NCBI GenBank assembly: GCA_028829895.1
Contig: CM054177.1
Location: 52,437,664-52,501,663 of the forward strand
Source of the DNA: Sinotaia quadrata
Taxonomy: Eukaryota > Mollusca > Gastropoda > Architaenioglossa > Viviparidae
Reading direction: 5' to 3'
DNA: 64,000 bases
The notes below the pieces were generated by a model. That model was not told the DNA's origin. It searched no databases and saw nothing but the letters and a program-made list of their open reading frames with translations. Positions 11,495-24,500 of the stretch are shown piece by piece. Each line of letters opens with the position of its first letter. Position 1 is the stretch's first letter. A program made the translations under genes and the position numbers.

Positions 11495-12150
11495 GCAGTC
11501 AGATGTTAATCAGCTGGTGATTTTCAGAAACCATGGCACAGTCGGGTATTAATGGGATGGTGATTTCCTGAGATCAGAGCGCATTAGGTATTAATGGCAT
11601 GGTGATTTCCGGATATCAGGGTGCAGTCAGGTATTAATCAAATGTTTCCGGAGATCAGAGTGCACTCTGATATGAATGGGATGGCGATTTCTGGATATCA
11701 GGATGCAGTCAGGTATGAGATGATGATTTCTGGATATCAGGATGCATTCAGGTATTAATGAGATGATGATTTCTGGAAATCAGGGTGCAGTCATGTATTA
11801 ATCAAATGTTTCCGGAGATCAGGGCGCACTCGGACAGTAATGGAATGACGACTTCCGGATATCTCGATACAGCCATGTATTAATGAGATGGAGATTTCCG
11901 GATATCATATTGCATTCAGGTATTAATGAGAGAGTTCGATTTCCTGAAATCCGGGTGTATTAAGGTATTAATGAGATTATGGCTTCCGGATATCAGGGTA
12001 CAGTCAGGTATTAATGAAATGTTGATTTCCGGATATCAGGGTGCAGTCAGGTATTAATGAGATGTTGATTTCCGGATATCAGGGTGCAGTCAGGTATTAA
12101 TGAGATGTTGATTTCCGGATATCAAGGTGCAGTCAGGTATTAATGGAATG
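11495..12150. repeat. 43-bp minisatellite, about 15 copies
   Basis: Unit built on gatttccggatatcagggtg followed by cagtcaggtattaatgagat. Copies near 12000-12150 are almost identical; those on the left are diverged, which suggests recent growth at the right side. Confidence 0.93.
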
Positions 12151-12227
12151 GGATTACCGATGATGATGCGCCGCTCCAATCTCCAGCCCACCATTTTTTC
12201 TTTCGTGTAATTTGCTTGTTTCTGATC

Positions 12228-12735
12228 CGCCATGCGTGACTGTCTTAGCAGACCTTAATAACTCCGATCCGTTTTTAAAATTTACTGTCAGCCGTTACTG
12301 TCTTTGTTGAACTTTATAAAACCTGATGCCATCTTTAATTTACCGTCAACCATTGAATGATTCATTGAACGTTGTAACCCTTGGTCCTATCTTAAATTTA
12401 CCGTCAACCATGACTGGTTTTTGGTTTAAATTTATAAACCCGATCATGTCTTTAATTTACCATCAGCTGTCGCTACATGCATATCTTTATTATAACTTTA
12501 ATCTCGCTAACTGTACCGTCCAGCCGTCAATACATGCATATCTTTATTTTAAGTTTGATCTCGCTAACTGTACCGTCCAGCCGTCAATACATGCATATCT
12601 TTATTTTAACTTTTAAAACTCCGATCTCGTTAACTTTACCGTCCACCGTAACTCCATTTTAGTTTAACTTTGTAAACTCTAGTGTCCTCATTAACAATCC
12701 GTCAGCCGTGATTATCTTTGGTTTAAATTGATTAA
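12228..12735. repeat. Degenerate ~60-bp tandem repeat
   Basis: Repeats of tttaatttaccgtcarccgt type; two conserved copies near 12510-12610 share ctgtaccgtccagccgtcaa and tacatgcatatctttatttt. Confidence 0.75.
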
Positions 12736-13352
12736 ATCTGATCTCATCTTTAACTCTGTGACGGTTTCTCTATTTTCTAGAACAATTAATAAATTAACTT
12801 CACTAAACTTAATGCATTCAGTAAAAAACTATATAATCAGATATTTTGGAATTCATTTTATTTTCTCTTACTTTGCTTTCGCTGTCTTTAGTAATAGCCC
12901 TCATTTCCAATTCTTTCTTTTATCCACCCTTCCGTCCTACCTTTGTCTGCCCTCGCTCTTCCCCCTCCCCCTTCCCCATTCTGTTCCATTGTTCACAAGA
13001 AATGATTAAGTGAAAAATTCCCATTTGGGTTTCGGCTTTTGTGCTGGAAACTGGATTGTGCAATTTATACTGGTATGCAAGTTATTGATGAGGTTCGTTT
13101 CAGTTGGAATAAATTAAAAAAAAAAAAATATTGGCGTGGAAATAAAACAAGGAGAGCGCGCGCGTTGACGTCACATAACAGTGTGACAGATGGTGTACAC
13201 TGGGCTTGCCAGCGGACTGCATTTGACTCGGTTTTACAAACACTGCCACCGCCATCAAATGCAACCAAGGAAGCAGTTGATGTAAACTTAAAGCAGAAGG
13301 CACTATAAATACATTTCGACACAAAATCTTTTCTTTCCTTTTACAGTGCAGT
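12736..13352. other. Gene-free stretch
   Basis: CT-rich segment at 12900-12990, then a short CG-containing patch (gcgcgcgcgttgacgtca, 13157-13174). No exon supported. Confidence 0.45.
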
Positions 13353-13750
13353 TTTAACACTGTTAAAAAGGCATAGTTCGTGACTGTTAAAAAGGCATAG
13401 TTCATGACTGATAAAAGGCATAGTTTGTGACTGATAAAAAGGCATAGTTCGTGACTGTTAAAAAAGGCATAGTTCATGACTGATAAAAGGCATAGTTTGT
13501 GACTGATAAAAAGGCATAGTTCGTGACTGTTAAAAAGGCATAATTCATGACTGATAAAAGGTATAGTTTGTGACTGATAAAAAGGCATAGTTTGTGACTG
13601 ATAAAAAGGCATAGTTCGTGACTGTTAAAAAGGCATAGTTCGTGACTGTTAAAAAGGCATAGTTCGTGACTGTTAAAAAGGCATAGTTCGTGACTGTTAA
13701 AAAGGCATAGTTCGTGACTGTTAAAAAGGCATAGTTCGTGACTTTTAGAA
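13353..13750. repeat. 24-bp minisatellite, about 16 copies
   Basis: Unit aaggcatagttcgtgactgt plus a short A-run of variable length. The copies on the right are near identical. A 170-residue minus-strand frame here is a by-product of the repeat. Confidence 0.93.
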
Positions 13751-13884
13751 AACCTTAGTTCGTGATATAATGTACCCCGTCATGTTTGGTATGATTTAGC
13801 TATCAGCGAATTTTGCTTAAGTGACACTGTTAATTCTAGTTCAGAAATTACTGTTCGATTTTATTTCTTATATAATGTAGATGT

Positions 13885-14055
13885 GCAGATCTTCTTGGAA
13901 CATGATTTTTGATTGCCATGTGCAAGTCTTGTTTAGAACATGAGTGTTCTGACTGTTATGTCTTGTTTAGAACATGGTGTTTTGATTGTCACGTGTCAGT
14001 CATGTTTAGAACATGAGTGTTTTGAGTGTGACGTGCCAGTCTTGTTTGGAACATG
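13885..14055. repeat. ~40-bp tandem repeat
   Basis: Copies of cttgtttagaacatgagtgt plus ttgattgtcacgtgycagt. Confidence 0.8.
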
Positions 14056-14385
14056 AATGTTTACTGGGGAAACGCGTGTTTTTTTGTATAAGCCTGTCTT
14101 ACTGGAGACGCGCGTGTTTTTTGTTTTATATGGCTGTCTTACTGGGGACGCGCGTGTTTTTTGTTTTATAAGCCTGTCTTACTGGGGACGCGCGTGTTTT
14201 TTGTTTTATGTCTTACTGGGGACGCGCGTGTTTTTTGTTTTATAAGCCTGTCTTACTGGGGACGCGCGTGTTTTTTTGTTTTATATGGCTGTCTTACTGG
14301 GGAAACGCGTGTTTTTTGTTTTATATGGCTGTCTCGTGTGTTTTGTGTCTATATGTATTGGCTGTCTTTCTAGGGATGCGTGTGT
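14056..14385. repeat. 40-bp minisatellite with CG-rich core
   Basis: Unit contains tcttactggggacgcgcgtg then tttttgttttataagcc; about eight copies, some with aaacgcg in place of acgcgcg. It follows the preceding ~40-bp array directly. Confidence 0.93.
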
Positions 14386-15148
14386 TTTGGTGTATACGAA
14401 ATAAAAATGTAAGTTTGTAAACTAAAACAATAAATTGGTAGGGCCAGTATAATGACTATCTTCAGTGCTGCAGAAATAAAAATGTAGCGACTTACACTTA
14501 CTTCAGCAGGTGTTATAAATATAATAATTAAAGCATTCTTGTGTTGACATGGAACATAAAATGATGTCCACTACACTGCACTTGACAAGTTTGCTGTCCG
14601 AATGGCGCAGAATACTTATAATTTATAAGGAACTCTGACATTCTCGGTAGAAATTGTGACATTTTCGGCCGCTCCAGTTGTTTTAGTTTAAAAACCAACA
14701 GTATGTAACTTAAAACTATTCCGTGACAGTCAAGAAGCGCTCTTCCTACGCACTGTCTGGTGTGGGCCCTTGCTCGCCCCTTGAACTGTTTCTAGGGTTT
14801 TCTTGAAAGTACTAGGTGGTGAGAGTGTGCTCGTGGCTAGGGGGCGGGGGGGGAGGGAGCTTACAGTTGTGTGTGCTGTAGTATACTCTGTTAGAATTTA
14901 ATAAACTTTCACATAAATACTGTGTGCCTTGCACAAAGTAACTATGTTGCTGTCCTGTATCAACTACTGATTTTATTGTGTGCCGTGCTTTTGCGCTCTG
15001 ATTGTGGCACGCTCAGAGATTGGAATTCATACGAATTTCTAATAAAAATCTCCATTTTTTTTACAAATGCAATAATTTTCTTTCAACAAAATACATTTGT
15101 ACAGAATTCGTTCTACCAGTGTGTAGCAAGTGAAAGACGAGAAGTGTT
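14386..15148. other. Gene-free stretch
   Basis: A G-run (gggggcggggggggaggg, about 14840) and short chance frames only. Confidence 0.5.
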
Positions 15149-15320
15149 AAGGCAGGATGACACAAAGTATTAAGTTTGTAGGCAGAAGTATAAACAGGTG
15201 GATAAAAGTGTAATACACCTAAACTTGAAGTATAAGGCAGGATGACACAAAGTATTAAGCTTGTAGGCAGAAGTATAAACAGGTGGATAAAAGTGTAATA
15301 CACCTAAACTTGAAGTATAA
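15149..15320. repeat. 85-bp tandem duplication
   Basis: Two almost identical 85-bp copies starting at aaggcaggatgacacaaag (15149 and 15234). Decayed pieces with aggcag/gtagac spacing continue to about 15520. Confidence 0.9.
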
Positions 15321-15520
15321 GGCAGGCGGTCAAAACTGAAAAGCTGATAGTCGAAAGTTTCAAGGAGGTAGACCTAAGTAAAAGACAAAGTTAAGGCAAG
15401 TAGACAGAATTCTAAGATAGGAAGAAAAGAAAAGTAGAAAAGAAGTACAAGACAGGTGGGTATAAGTGAAAGGCAGTTGGACATTATTGAAAGACATATA
15501 AGTCAAGTAGATACTCAAAC

Positions 15521-16033
<513 letters not shown>

Positions 16034-16129
16034 AAATGCTGAGTTGTATTAGTGAATTCAGTGCATAGTCCCTTGGAAACTGAAATGTTTATGAAGTTTT
16101 CCCTCGGGTCGGTGGATCGCCAATGCAAA

Positions 16130-16740
16130 GGCTTACAGTTGTATTGTTCAGATCACTGATTTGTAACAACTACGGTCATTGCACTCAATGATTGTAATTA
16201 TTGCACTGATTTGTATAACAAGTAGTCATTGCACTCAATAATTATAATTATTGCACTGATTTGTATAACAAGTAGTCATTACACTCAATGATTGTAATTA
16301 TTGCACTGATTTGTGACAACTCAGTAATTATGATTGCAATGATATGTGACGTCAACTATTAGGGTTATATCATTGCACTGGCTTAAAACCATTGCACTCA
16401 GTAAATAATTACATCACTTCACGAATTGCTAACGTAAAAGCCGTTAACATCATAGTTATTCTTAATCTCTGCTCTCATTAGTAATATTTGAAGTTTTATA
16501 ATGCATTATTACGGTTATCTTTGCACTGATTGATGACACATCATTCCTTGTAATCTATTTTTACAGGTATGTTTGCACTGATTAGTGACATCTCACTCCT
16601 TGTATAGCTGTAATGTCTTATTACGATTATCTGTGCACTGAATGTTGATGTCTAAAGCCTTGTAATACATTACGGTTATTGCACTGATTAATTAGTGATG
16701 CTCATATCGTTACATCGATTGATAGTGGCTAAAGTTACTG
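16130..16740. repeat. Degenerate ~60-bp tandem repeat
   Basis: Recurring ttgcactgatttgtataaca, agtagtcattgcactcaa and related pieces, clearest at 16150-16330 and fading rightward. Confidence 0.75.
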
Positions 16741-17329
16741 GAACAGTTCACCATATGTCCATATTTACTGCCGCTTGTCATTTGGTTGGTATGTTTAGCC
16801 TATATTATAGCACAATACTATTACATTCCAAAGATAAAATAATATAATTTGTTTAATCTGAAATAATAGCCATATGCTATTGCATGTCAGCAGCCGAAAC
16901 TCTACAGTTGTGTAATCTCGGTATCTAGCACTTGGCTCTTATCGCACTTGTTATAAATTTGTTTTTATTGTTTTGCTGTTGTGTAAATATTTACAGAGGT
17001 CAGTCCCTGTGAACTAAATGATTATTTTAACTGAATATTTTTTTTTTACTTCAGTTAGCGATCACATCCACGCTTTAAGGGTTTTGATAATGGAGACTTG
17101 CCAAACAAGTGATATGAGGTTTTAGTTTTGAAAACTGATACTCCCACGCCACATTGCACCGCAAAACCAGAAGATACGAGATATAACAAGAATGTGACTT
17201 GTAAGTATAGTTACAACAGTTTTTAAAATTACTCTTTCAAATCACTCAGTGCAAAGTAAAAAAAAATCCAGCATTAAACTCGAAGTGCGTGTGGGGCCTA
17301 AACATCGTCCACACTACGGTGTTGCAATG
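16741..17329. other. Gene-free stretch
   Basis: No coding or repeat signal seen. Confidence 0.5.
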
Positions 17330-17495
17330 AAGAATCTTTGAAATGTAATACCATAATGCTAAAATATAGGATATATATATATTTTTTTTTAAAGATTTTT
17401 GAAATGTAATACCATAGTGCTAAAATATAGTAAATCTTTTTTTTTTTTAATTTTTAAAGATTTTTGAAATGTAATACCATAATGCTAAAATATAG
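17330..17495. repeat. ~62-bp tandem repeat, three copies
   Basis: Each copy has tttgaaatgtaataccatar then tgctaaaatata followed by a T-run. Confidence 0.85.
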
Positions 17496-17499
17496 GATG

Positions 17500-17662
17500 T
17501 ATATCAGATCTATCTTTTGTAAGACATTTGGAGTGTAGTATATCAGATATATCTTTTGTAAGACATTTGGAGTGTAGTATATCAGATCTATCTTTTGTAA
17601 GACATTTGGAGTGTAGTATATCAGATCTATCTTTTGTAAGACATTTGGAGTGTAGTAACACA
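17500..17662. repeat. 39-bp minisatellite, four copies
   Basis: Unit agatctatcttttgtaagac plus atttggagtgtagtatatc; copies 39 bp apart. Confidence 0.93.
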
Positions 17663-17861
17663 CGCTTAAATAAAATAATTAATCATACAGTGCACTTGGC
17701 TACCATTCTATAAATAACCTAAAAAGCAAGCACTGATTGAGCAAGGAATGGAAAAAAAATTCTCCAAGACCATGTTGACATTGCATGAGCTGATGGAAGT
17801 AATTGCTTCACCCCTGGAAACAGGTCGCTTGTCCGTTAGCGCTGATTTCGACTGTATTCCA

Positions 17862-18390
17862 ACTTTGCGTTTCATTTGGTTATCAATATTCCTGACATGT
17901 TTCTTTCTAACTTTGCGTTTCATTTGGTTATCAATATTCTTGACATGTTTCTTTCTAACTTGGTGTTTCATTTGGTTATCAATATTCCTGACATGTTTCT
18001 TTCTAACTTTGTGTTTCATTTGGTTATCAATATTCCTGACATGTTTCTTTCTAACTTTGTGTTTCATTTGGTTATCAATATTCCTGACATGTTTCTTTCT
18101 AACTTTGCGTTTCATTTGGTTATCAATATTCTTGACATGTTTCTTTCTAACTTGGTGTTTCATTTGGTTATCAATATTCCTGACATGTTTCTTTCTAACT
18201 TTGCGTTTCATTTGGTTATCAATATTCTTGACATGTTTCTTTCTAACTTGGTGTTTCATTTGGTTATCAATATTCCTGACATGTTTCTTTCTAACTTTGT
18301 GTTTCATTTGGTTATCAATATTCCTGACATGTTTCTTTCTAACTTTGTGTTTCATTTGGTTATCGATATTCCTGACATGTTTCTTTCATT
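17862..18390. repeat. 48-bp minisatellite, eleven copies, open on both strands
   Basis: The 48-bp unit includes tttcatttggttatcaatat and tgacatgtttctttctaact. Because 48 is a multiple of 3, reading frames persist on both strands. The plus strand gives a hydrophobic 16-residue repeat (FIWLSIFLTCFFLTLR). The minus strand gives a very basic one (MKHKVRKKHVRNIDNQ) in a 215-residue frame at 17708-18355 with a non-repeat C-terminal tail. Linked variants occur in the order A-B-C-D-D-B-C-B-C-D-D, a sign of higher-order duplication. No promoter, splice site or homologue supports a gene. Confidence 0.93.
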
Positions 18391-18671
18391 TAATGGTACT
18401 CGTACATTAATAAAAATGTATTTCATCGAATGAAGAATTAATATTCTTTTTTCAAGCGAGTCTGAGTACTTTAGGCCGTAAATCTATGAACAGCTGAAGT
18501 GCATGTAATGAACGCAAACTAAGCTTACATTTAGTCTTACATATAAACTTGATAAACAGATTAAGCAAAGAACAGTTAAACTTGTATTACGTGTGAAACA
18601 GGCAACATTACAAGGTGATAATTCAAACAGTATTTCATGACAGGCAGATCAAACAAGCACATTTAAAACAT

Positions 18672-18870
18672 GATATGATACATAAGCAACATTTCAATAT
18701 GATACACAGGCAACATTTCAGTATGATACATAAGCAACATTTCAGTATGATACATAAGCAACATTTCAGTATGATACATAAGCAACATTTCAGTATGATG
18801 CACAGGCAACATTTCAATATGATAAACAAATATCATTTCAGTTTGATACATAAGCAACATTTCAACGTTT
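18672..18870. repeat. 24-bp minisatellite, eight copies
   Basis: Unit gatacataagcaacatttca plus gtat; frame-preserving, so short frames on both strands are by-products. Confidence 0.92.
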
Positions 18871-18984
18871 TAAACAAATTAAACAAACAACAATTAAACA
18901 AATAAAGCAAGCACCACTTCAACATGATAAAAAAATAACCTTAATTTTGAAATACTGGAATTATTCATCTGAATGTTCTGTAAG

Positions 18985-19930
18985 AAATTGTCTTGTCTGA
19001 ATTTTACTGCTATGTCTTGTTTGTCTTTTACTGCACAGTGTCTTGGTGTTTTGTACTGCTCAGTGTCTTGGCTATATTTTACTGCACAGTGTCGTGACAG
19101 GTTTATTTTTTATTACACATTGTCTTGGTTGTGTTTTATTTTACACACTGTCTTGGTTGAGTTTTACTGCATTCACTGCATTTTGTCTTGAATGTGTTAT
19201 GCTGCACAGTCTCTTTGCTCTTTTACTGCACAACCTTTGCTATGTTATGCTGCACAGCGTCCCTGCTGTTTTACTGGACACTCTCTTTGTTGTTTTACCG
19301 TAGTGTTGGGTGATGTTTGCTCACAGTGCATTATCTTATTGTTCATTGCCGTTTGGGTATTTTACTGCACAACGTTTTAGATGTATTCCACTGTTGTGTG
19401 TATTGGCTGTGCTTTACCTAACGGTGTTGTGACAGTGTTCTACTTCAGGAGTTGGCTGTTTTACTCCACAGTCTTGGTTGTGTTTTACTGCACCATGTGA
19501 CTGTTTTATTGCACAGCGTCTTGGTTGAGTTTTATTGCACCATATTTTGACTGTTTTATTGCACAATGTCTTAGTTATGTTTTACTGCACCATGTGACAG
19601 TTTTACTGCACAAGTATCTTAGTTTTGTTTTACTGCACGTATTTTGATTGTTTTATTGCACAGTGTCTTAGTAGTGTTTTACTGCACCATGTGGCAATTT
19701 TATAGCACAGTCATAGTTATGTTTTACTGCACCATGTGCCAGTTTTATTGCACAGTGTCTTAATTGTGTTTTACTGCACCGTGTTTTGACTGTTTTGCTG
19801 CACTGATTCTTCGATGTAGTGTACTGTACAGTGTTTGGTTACGTTTTACAGCAATGCTTTGGCTGTGTTTTACTGCAATGCTTTGGCTGTGTTTTACTGC
19901 AACAAGGTTGTGAGCTTTTCTGCACAATGT
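18985..19930. repeat. Long degenerate repeat field
   Basis: About 25 diverged copies of tttactgcacagtgtcttgg plus tt(g/a)tgt over nearly 1 kb, with variable spacing. Old and eroded compared with neighbouring arrays. Confidence 0.8.
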
Positions 19931-20059
19931 CTCGATTGTGCTTTATTGTGGTTGAGAGCCGGTGATACCTTACGTTGACCTCCCCTGAAATATACTCTGA
20001 GAATTTTTGTTATGCGTACAAGAAACACTATCTCGTATGTACGAACGTTATTGCATGTA

Positions 20060-20340
20060 CGTCAACGTTATTGCGAGGAACTGTAAAGGCTCTAAGTCAC
20101 TACTTTATTGCGGGGAACTGCTCGGCTGTAAGTCACTATTGAGAGGAACTGTAAAGGCTATGAGTCACTACTTTATTGTGAGGAACTGTAAAGGCTATAA
20201 GTCACTACTTTATTGTGAGGAACTGTAAAGGCTATAAGTAACTACTTTATTGTGAGGAACTGTAAAGGCTATAAGTCACTACTTTATTGCGAGTGTAAAG
20301 GCTATAAGTCACTACGTTATTGCGAGGAACTGTAAAATTT
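20060..20340. repeat. 37-bp minisatellite, about seven copies
   Basis: Unit attgtgaggaactgtaaagg plus ctataagtcactacttt; several copies are exactly 37 bp apart, others have small deletions. Confidence 0.9.
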
Positions 20341-20454
20341 TTTAATCAGGCGATTTATCTACTAGCATTCTTGCTACCGCTTATGTACTTTCGTAATAAC
20401 TGCAGTTAGAGTGCTGGTCGTTCATCACTAACTGAATTTCTTCTACTCTGTTTG

Positions 20455-20610
20455 AAATCGCAATCAGTCGTTAATATTATCAATACAATTAAATGCACTT
20501 GAATTCACACAATATTTCCTTGAAATCGCAATCAGTAGTACTGCCAGTACAATAAAATACATTTTAATCCACACAGCATTTTCTCGTAATCGCAGTCTAT
20601 CATTATCATT
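20455..20610. repeat. Degenerate ~65-bp repeat, 2-3 copies
   Basis: Copies share gaaatcgcaatcagt and a following acaataaaatrca/ttcacacar segment. Confidence 0.6.
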
Positions 20611-21513
20611 GCCATTACAATATACTACACTTTTGTTCATAAACATTTGCTTGCTCATACGCATGTTCAGTGTAGTATTGTCTTGGCGTTTACAAACGCA
20701 TTAGTTTTGTTATTAGTACGACCTGTGTGTGCACGCGCGTGAGTGAAATGACGTGATGAGTGATCATTTCATTTGGAATCTCTAAGGACTTTGACTTCAC
20801 TTACAATACGCTCTCAGAGTTTCTCATAGCTGCACTCCACTTAACATGTACAGTTTCTTAGAAGAAAAGTACTTATAAGCATGTCTCAAGATGTAATATT
20901 GTTTCGACAATTGCATTTGTAAACTACAAAACATGGTAAGAAAATTGTAAAATCCGTAAGTCAGTCAATCAGTCTTTTCTTCAATCAGTTTGGTAACCAG
21001 TCAATCAGTCCATTTTTGAGTCACTCGATTAGTCACTGAGTCTTTCAGTCAAGCAGTCAATCGTCAATTAGCCAGTAAAGCAATAAATTAAACTGTTAAT
21101 TTGCAGATTGCAAAGCCGCATTAACTAGCCACCTTAGCACGAGATAAACACGCTTTCCGGCACTCCTAATGCAGAACCTCTTATCGATCTTATTTGTGAA
21201 TGGATTCACGCATTGCTATTGTTGCTATTAATTTATTGCTTTTACTTTTTCATTTCTTTCTTAGAAACTTTGAACAAGTATATAAAGACTTCATTCATTA
21301 TCAAGATTCACTCCCCAGAACATGTAACTCAGAACCTCAGGACTCGAACCGCTAAATCAAGGCCAGGGACTCGCTTTTCGGGAGAAATCATCCCACTGAC
21401 ACCCTCCTCAAGACTCGAACCACTCAGGATCAGTGATCGGAAAGATTACAACGCAGAAGCCATTTACAAGGACTGAACCTAACACTAATCTAGGCGGTCA
21501 GGTATCAGTCACA
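20611..21513. other. Upstream region of the TRIM gene
   Basis: Contains gtcagtcaatcagtc-like short repeats at 20950-21070. 21290-21513 is less AT-rich, includes two related gactcgaacc blocks, and lies where the 5' UTR of the gene starting at 21514 should be. No TATA box or start site could be assigned. Confidence 0.4.
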
Positions 21514-21580
21514 ATGGCTGCGTCCAAGGCTGCCTATTATGAACGCGAGGCTGCAGAACTGGCCGAAATGGAACGAAACG
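21514..21580 (+). CDS. TRIM gene exon 1 (start codon exon)
   Basis: The ATG at 21514 in cacaATGG context opens MAASKAAYYEREAAELAEME and ends after one base of a codon at donor g|gtattt (21581). That phase fits the acceptor at 24549 (ttacctgacattgcag). The join restores a Val codon and runs into the RING exon without a stop. Inferred, not proven: an alternative is a start within exon 2 at the Met of HHMSLN, or an unspliced upstream extension reading into 24453, which looks intronic. Confidence 0.6.
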
Positions 21581-24500
21581 GTATTTTGTTTTATTTTTAA
21601 ATTGTGGGTGTGTTTGTGGGTGTGTTTGTGTGTGTGTGAATAGTCACATGTATAAAAAAGCTGTCGTACGACTTAATTCATCTTTACGTAATAAATATGT
21701 TTTCTGTATAATGGCGGTTTTCTAAATACAAATAAAAGTACTGCATCAAATACTTGTACATGCCAAAGGGCTCATGTTCACCCGTGCCAGTAGGAAACAC
21801 TCAGTCAAGCAAAAAATGTTTTCACTTGGATCAAGGTCTCCACTATAAATGTGTGTGAAAGTATGACAGTCCTCACTTAGAACAATGACCAAAATATAAA
21901 TGTGTGTGAAAGCATGCCAGTCCTCACTTAGAACAATGACCAAAATATAAATATGTGTGAAAGCATGCCATTCATCACTTAGAACAATGACCAAAATATA
22001 AATGTGTGTGAAAGCATGCCAGTCCTCACTTAGTAAGAAATGCACCTCGTACACAAACACGCCATAGCCTTACCAAAATCCTTCAAGAAGACTTGGCGGG
22101 CCTACCATACATATGGAGACAGCTGTGCTCTCTGATTGTACTCTGCACCTGTCATCCCATTATGAATTAGTATACGAAAATAGTTTAGTATGACAGCTGT
22201 TGTCATCTCGTACTCATTTATATACCTCCATGTGCGCATACTTTGTGGTTGATATTGTTTAAGTACCAAAGTAGTGATCTATACTGCTTAGGTCGGCAAG
22301 GGAGATAATTCTGTAACTTGCCTCATCCGTCTAAAGTCTAAACCCATTTCCGAAAATATCCCAGAGCTTTGCTTAAATACACATTTATTGAATGTTTTTT
22401 GTGCCGCGATTTAATGTATTGCAATAATTACAGTAAATAGCTATGAAAACAAATATATTTTAAATTTATTTCCAAATGTATATTGTGCTACGTATGTCTA
22501 TAATTTCTGTTAAGGAAGAAGTAGATTTTACAGAAAGTGAAAATATCTTTAAACGCTCCTCCCATAACACGTCGATATTGATCGGTCCACCGAGTTTGAT
22601 CGAAATCCCAGAATACAGTGAACGGAAGTAAGTCTCAACAGGGATACGATGTCTAATCTCACCAAAGACAGCCTGTATAACTAGAATGTCTAATCTCACC
22701 AAGGACAGCCTGTATAACTAGAATGTCTAATCTCACCAAGGACAGCCTGTATAACTAGAATGTCTAATCTCACCAAGGACAGCCTGTATAACTAGAATGT
22801 CTAATCTCACCAAGGACAGCCTGTATAACTAGAATGTCTAATCTCACCAAGGACAGCCTGTATAACCAGAATGTCTAATCTCACAAATTCTTAATAGTTC
22901 AAACAATATCACAAAAAATTCTTGACGTTTCCTTCCACTTAACAAAAATCATTTGCAGTGCCGATAAGACCTTTAGCAATGACAGGCATTTTACAAGAAC
23001 ATTTTACAAGAACTTACAAAAAATAACAAGTGTCTATTTATTACCTCTATGGTTTGGCGAGACCTATTAATAAAAGAAATCCTTCATAGACAAAATAATC
23101 CTTGTTAAACCAGTATTTACAAGATTAAAAATCCTAGCTATTCAGTTCAGACAAAACCAAACAAATCCTTGATAGGCTGTTCTGACAAACAATAAAAATC
23201 CTTGTTGAACAGTTAAGTTCAGTCAGCAATAAAATAATCATCTAAACCAACAAAATAACTGCATGATCATCTATGCAGAAACACAGACTTCGTTTTGGTC
23301 ATGTGTATACTAATTCTATTATTCTAACTTGAAGAAATGATTACAAATTAAAATATAATTGTGGTCTTCGAAAACGTTTGTACCTTGCATTAATTCTGTT
23401 TATTTCAGTTTTCAACTATAGAGGTTATAGTTCATGACAATAATGTCATGAACTGTGTGCACATGAAATGTCGTTATGTCATTGATTTATTACTATTACA
23501 GTAAATGATAATGAGATACGAGTGTTTTTAGTGTGCACAGTTTCGTTAGTTACTGGCATGTCATTTGTTTATACATTCTAAATGTATGTACCATTTCCCT
23601 GTATTCCTCTATACATTTTCTATTGACATTTACTTTTCTTCTCTATTCTTATATACATTTTCTATTGACATTTACTTTTCTTCTCTATTCTTATATACAT
23701 TTTCTAATTGACATTTACTTTTCTTCTCTATTCTTATATACATTTTCTAATTGACATTTACTTTCTTCTATATTCTTATATACATTTTCTAATTGACATT
23801 TAATTTTCTTCTCTATTCTTATATACATATTCAAATTGACATTTACTTTTCTTCTCTATTCCTATACAAATTTTAATTTATACCACCACTGTGCATTCCT
23901 AACCAAATTCTAATTTGTATTCCTTTATATGAAACTTACATGATATTTTTGTAAAGTAACTTCCCTCAAGTCATTTTTCAAACACATGGCATGGCGTATT
24001 CATTAAACTATAAACTGTTATGCTATTTGTGATGAACTGACTTCCCCTCAAGAGATGCCAACTGTGCTAGTTTGAACAGTTTCTTGCATTAAACTGTAAA
24101 CGATACAAATGTATCTATTATTATCATTTCAGTTATCATTAATTATTTTTAGCTCTTTAAAGTAGACTCTAAACGATACAATAGTAACTTTTCTCTGATC
24201 TTGGTTACAGTCCTTGTTTACATGGATATTGTGTTATTTTAAAATATCATATATAGTTTCCAAATCTAATTTGACTTATGTTTGTTGTAGACCTATGTAT
24301 ATTTGCTCTGCTATAATATCTGTTAACATTTATAGATCATCATTATGTTTGCTCTGTTAGAATTTCGCTTAACATTTGTAGATTTGTGTTTGTGTTGTTA
24401 GACGATCATTTAACATTTATAGACCATCATTATATTTGCTCTATTAGAATTTGTGTTTGTGTTGTTAGGCGATCAGTTACTATTTATAGACTTATGCATA

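Noticed and set aside
13100..13612. 170-residue minus-strand frame (LCLFISHKLCLL repeats)
   Set aside because: By-product of the 24-bp array; its non-repeat end has no motif and runs through AT-rich DNA.
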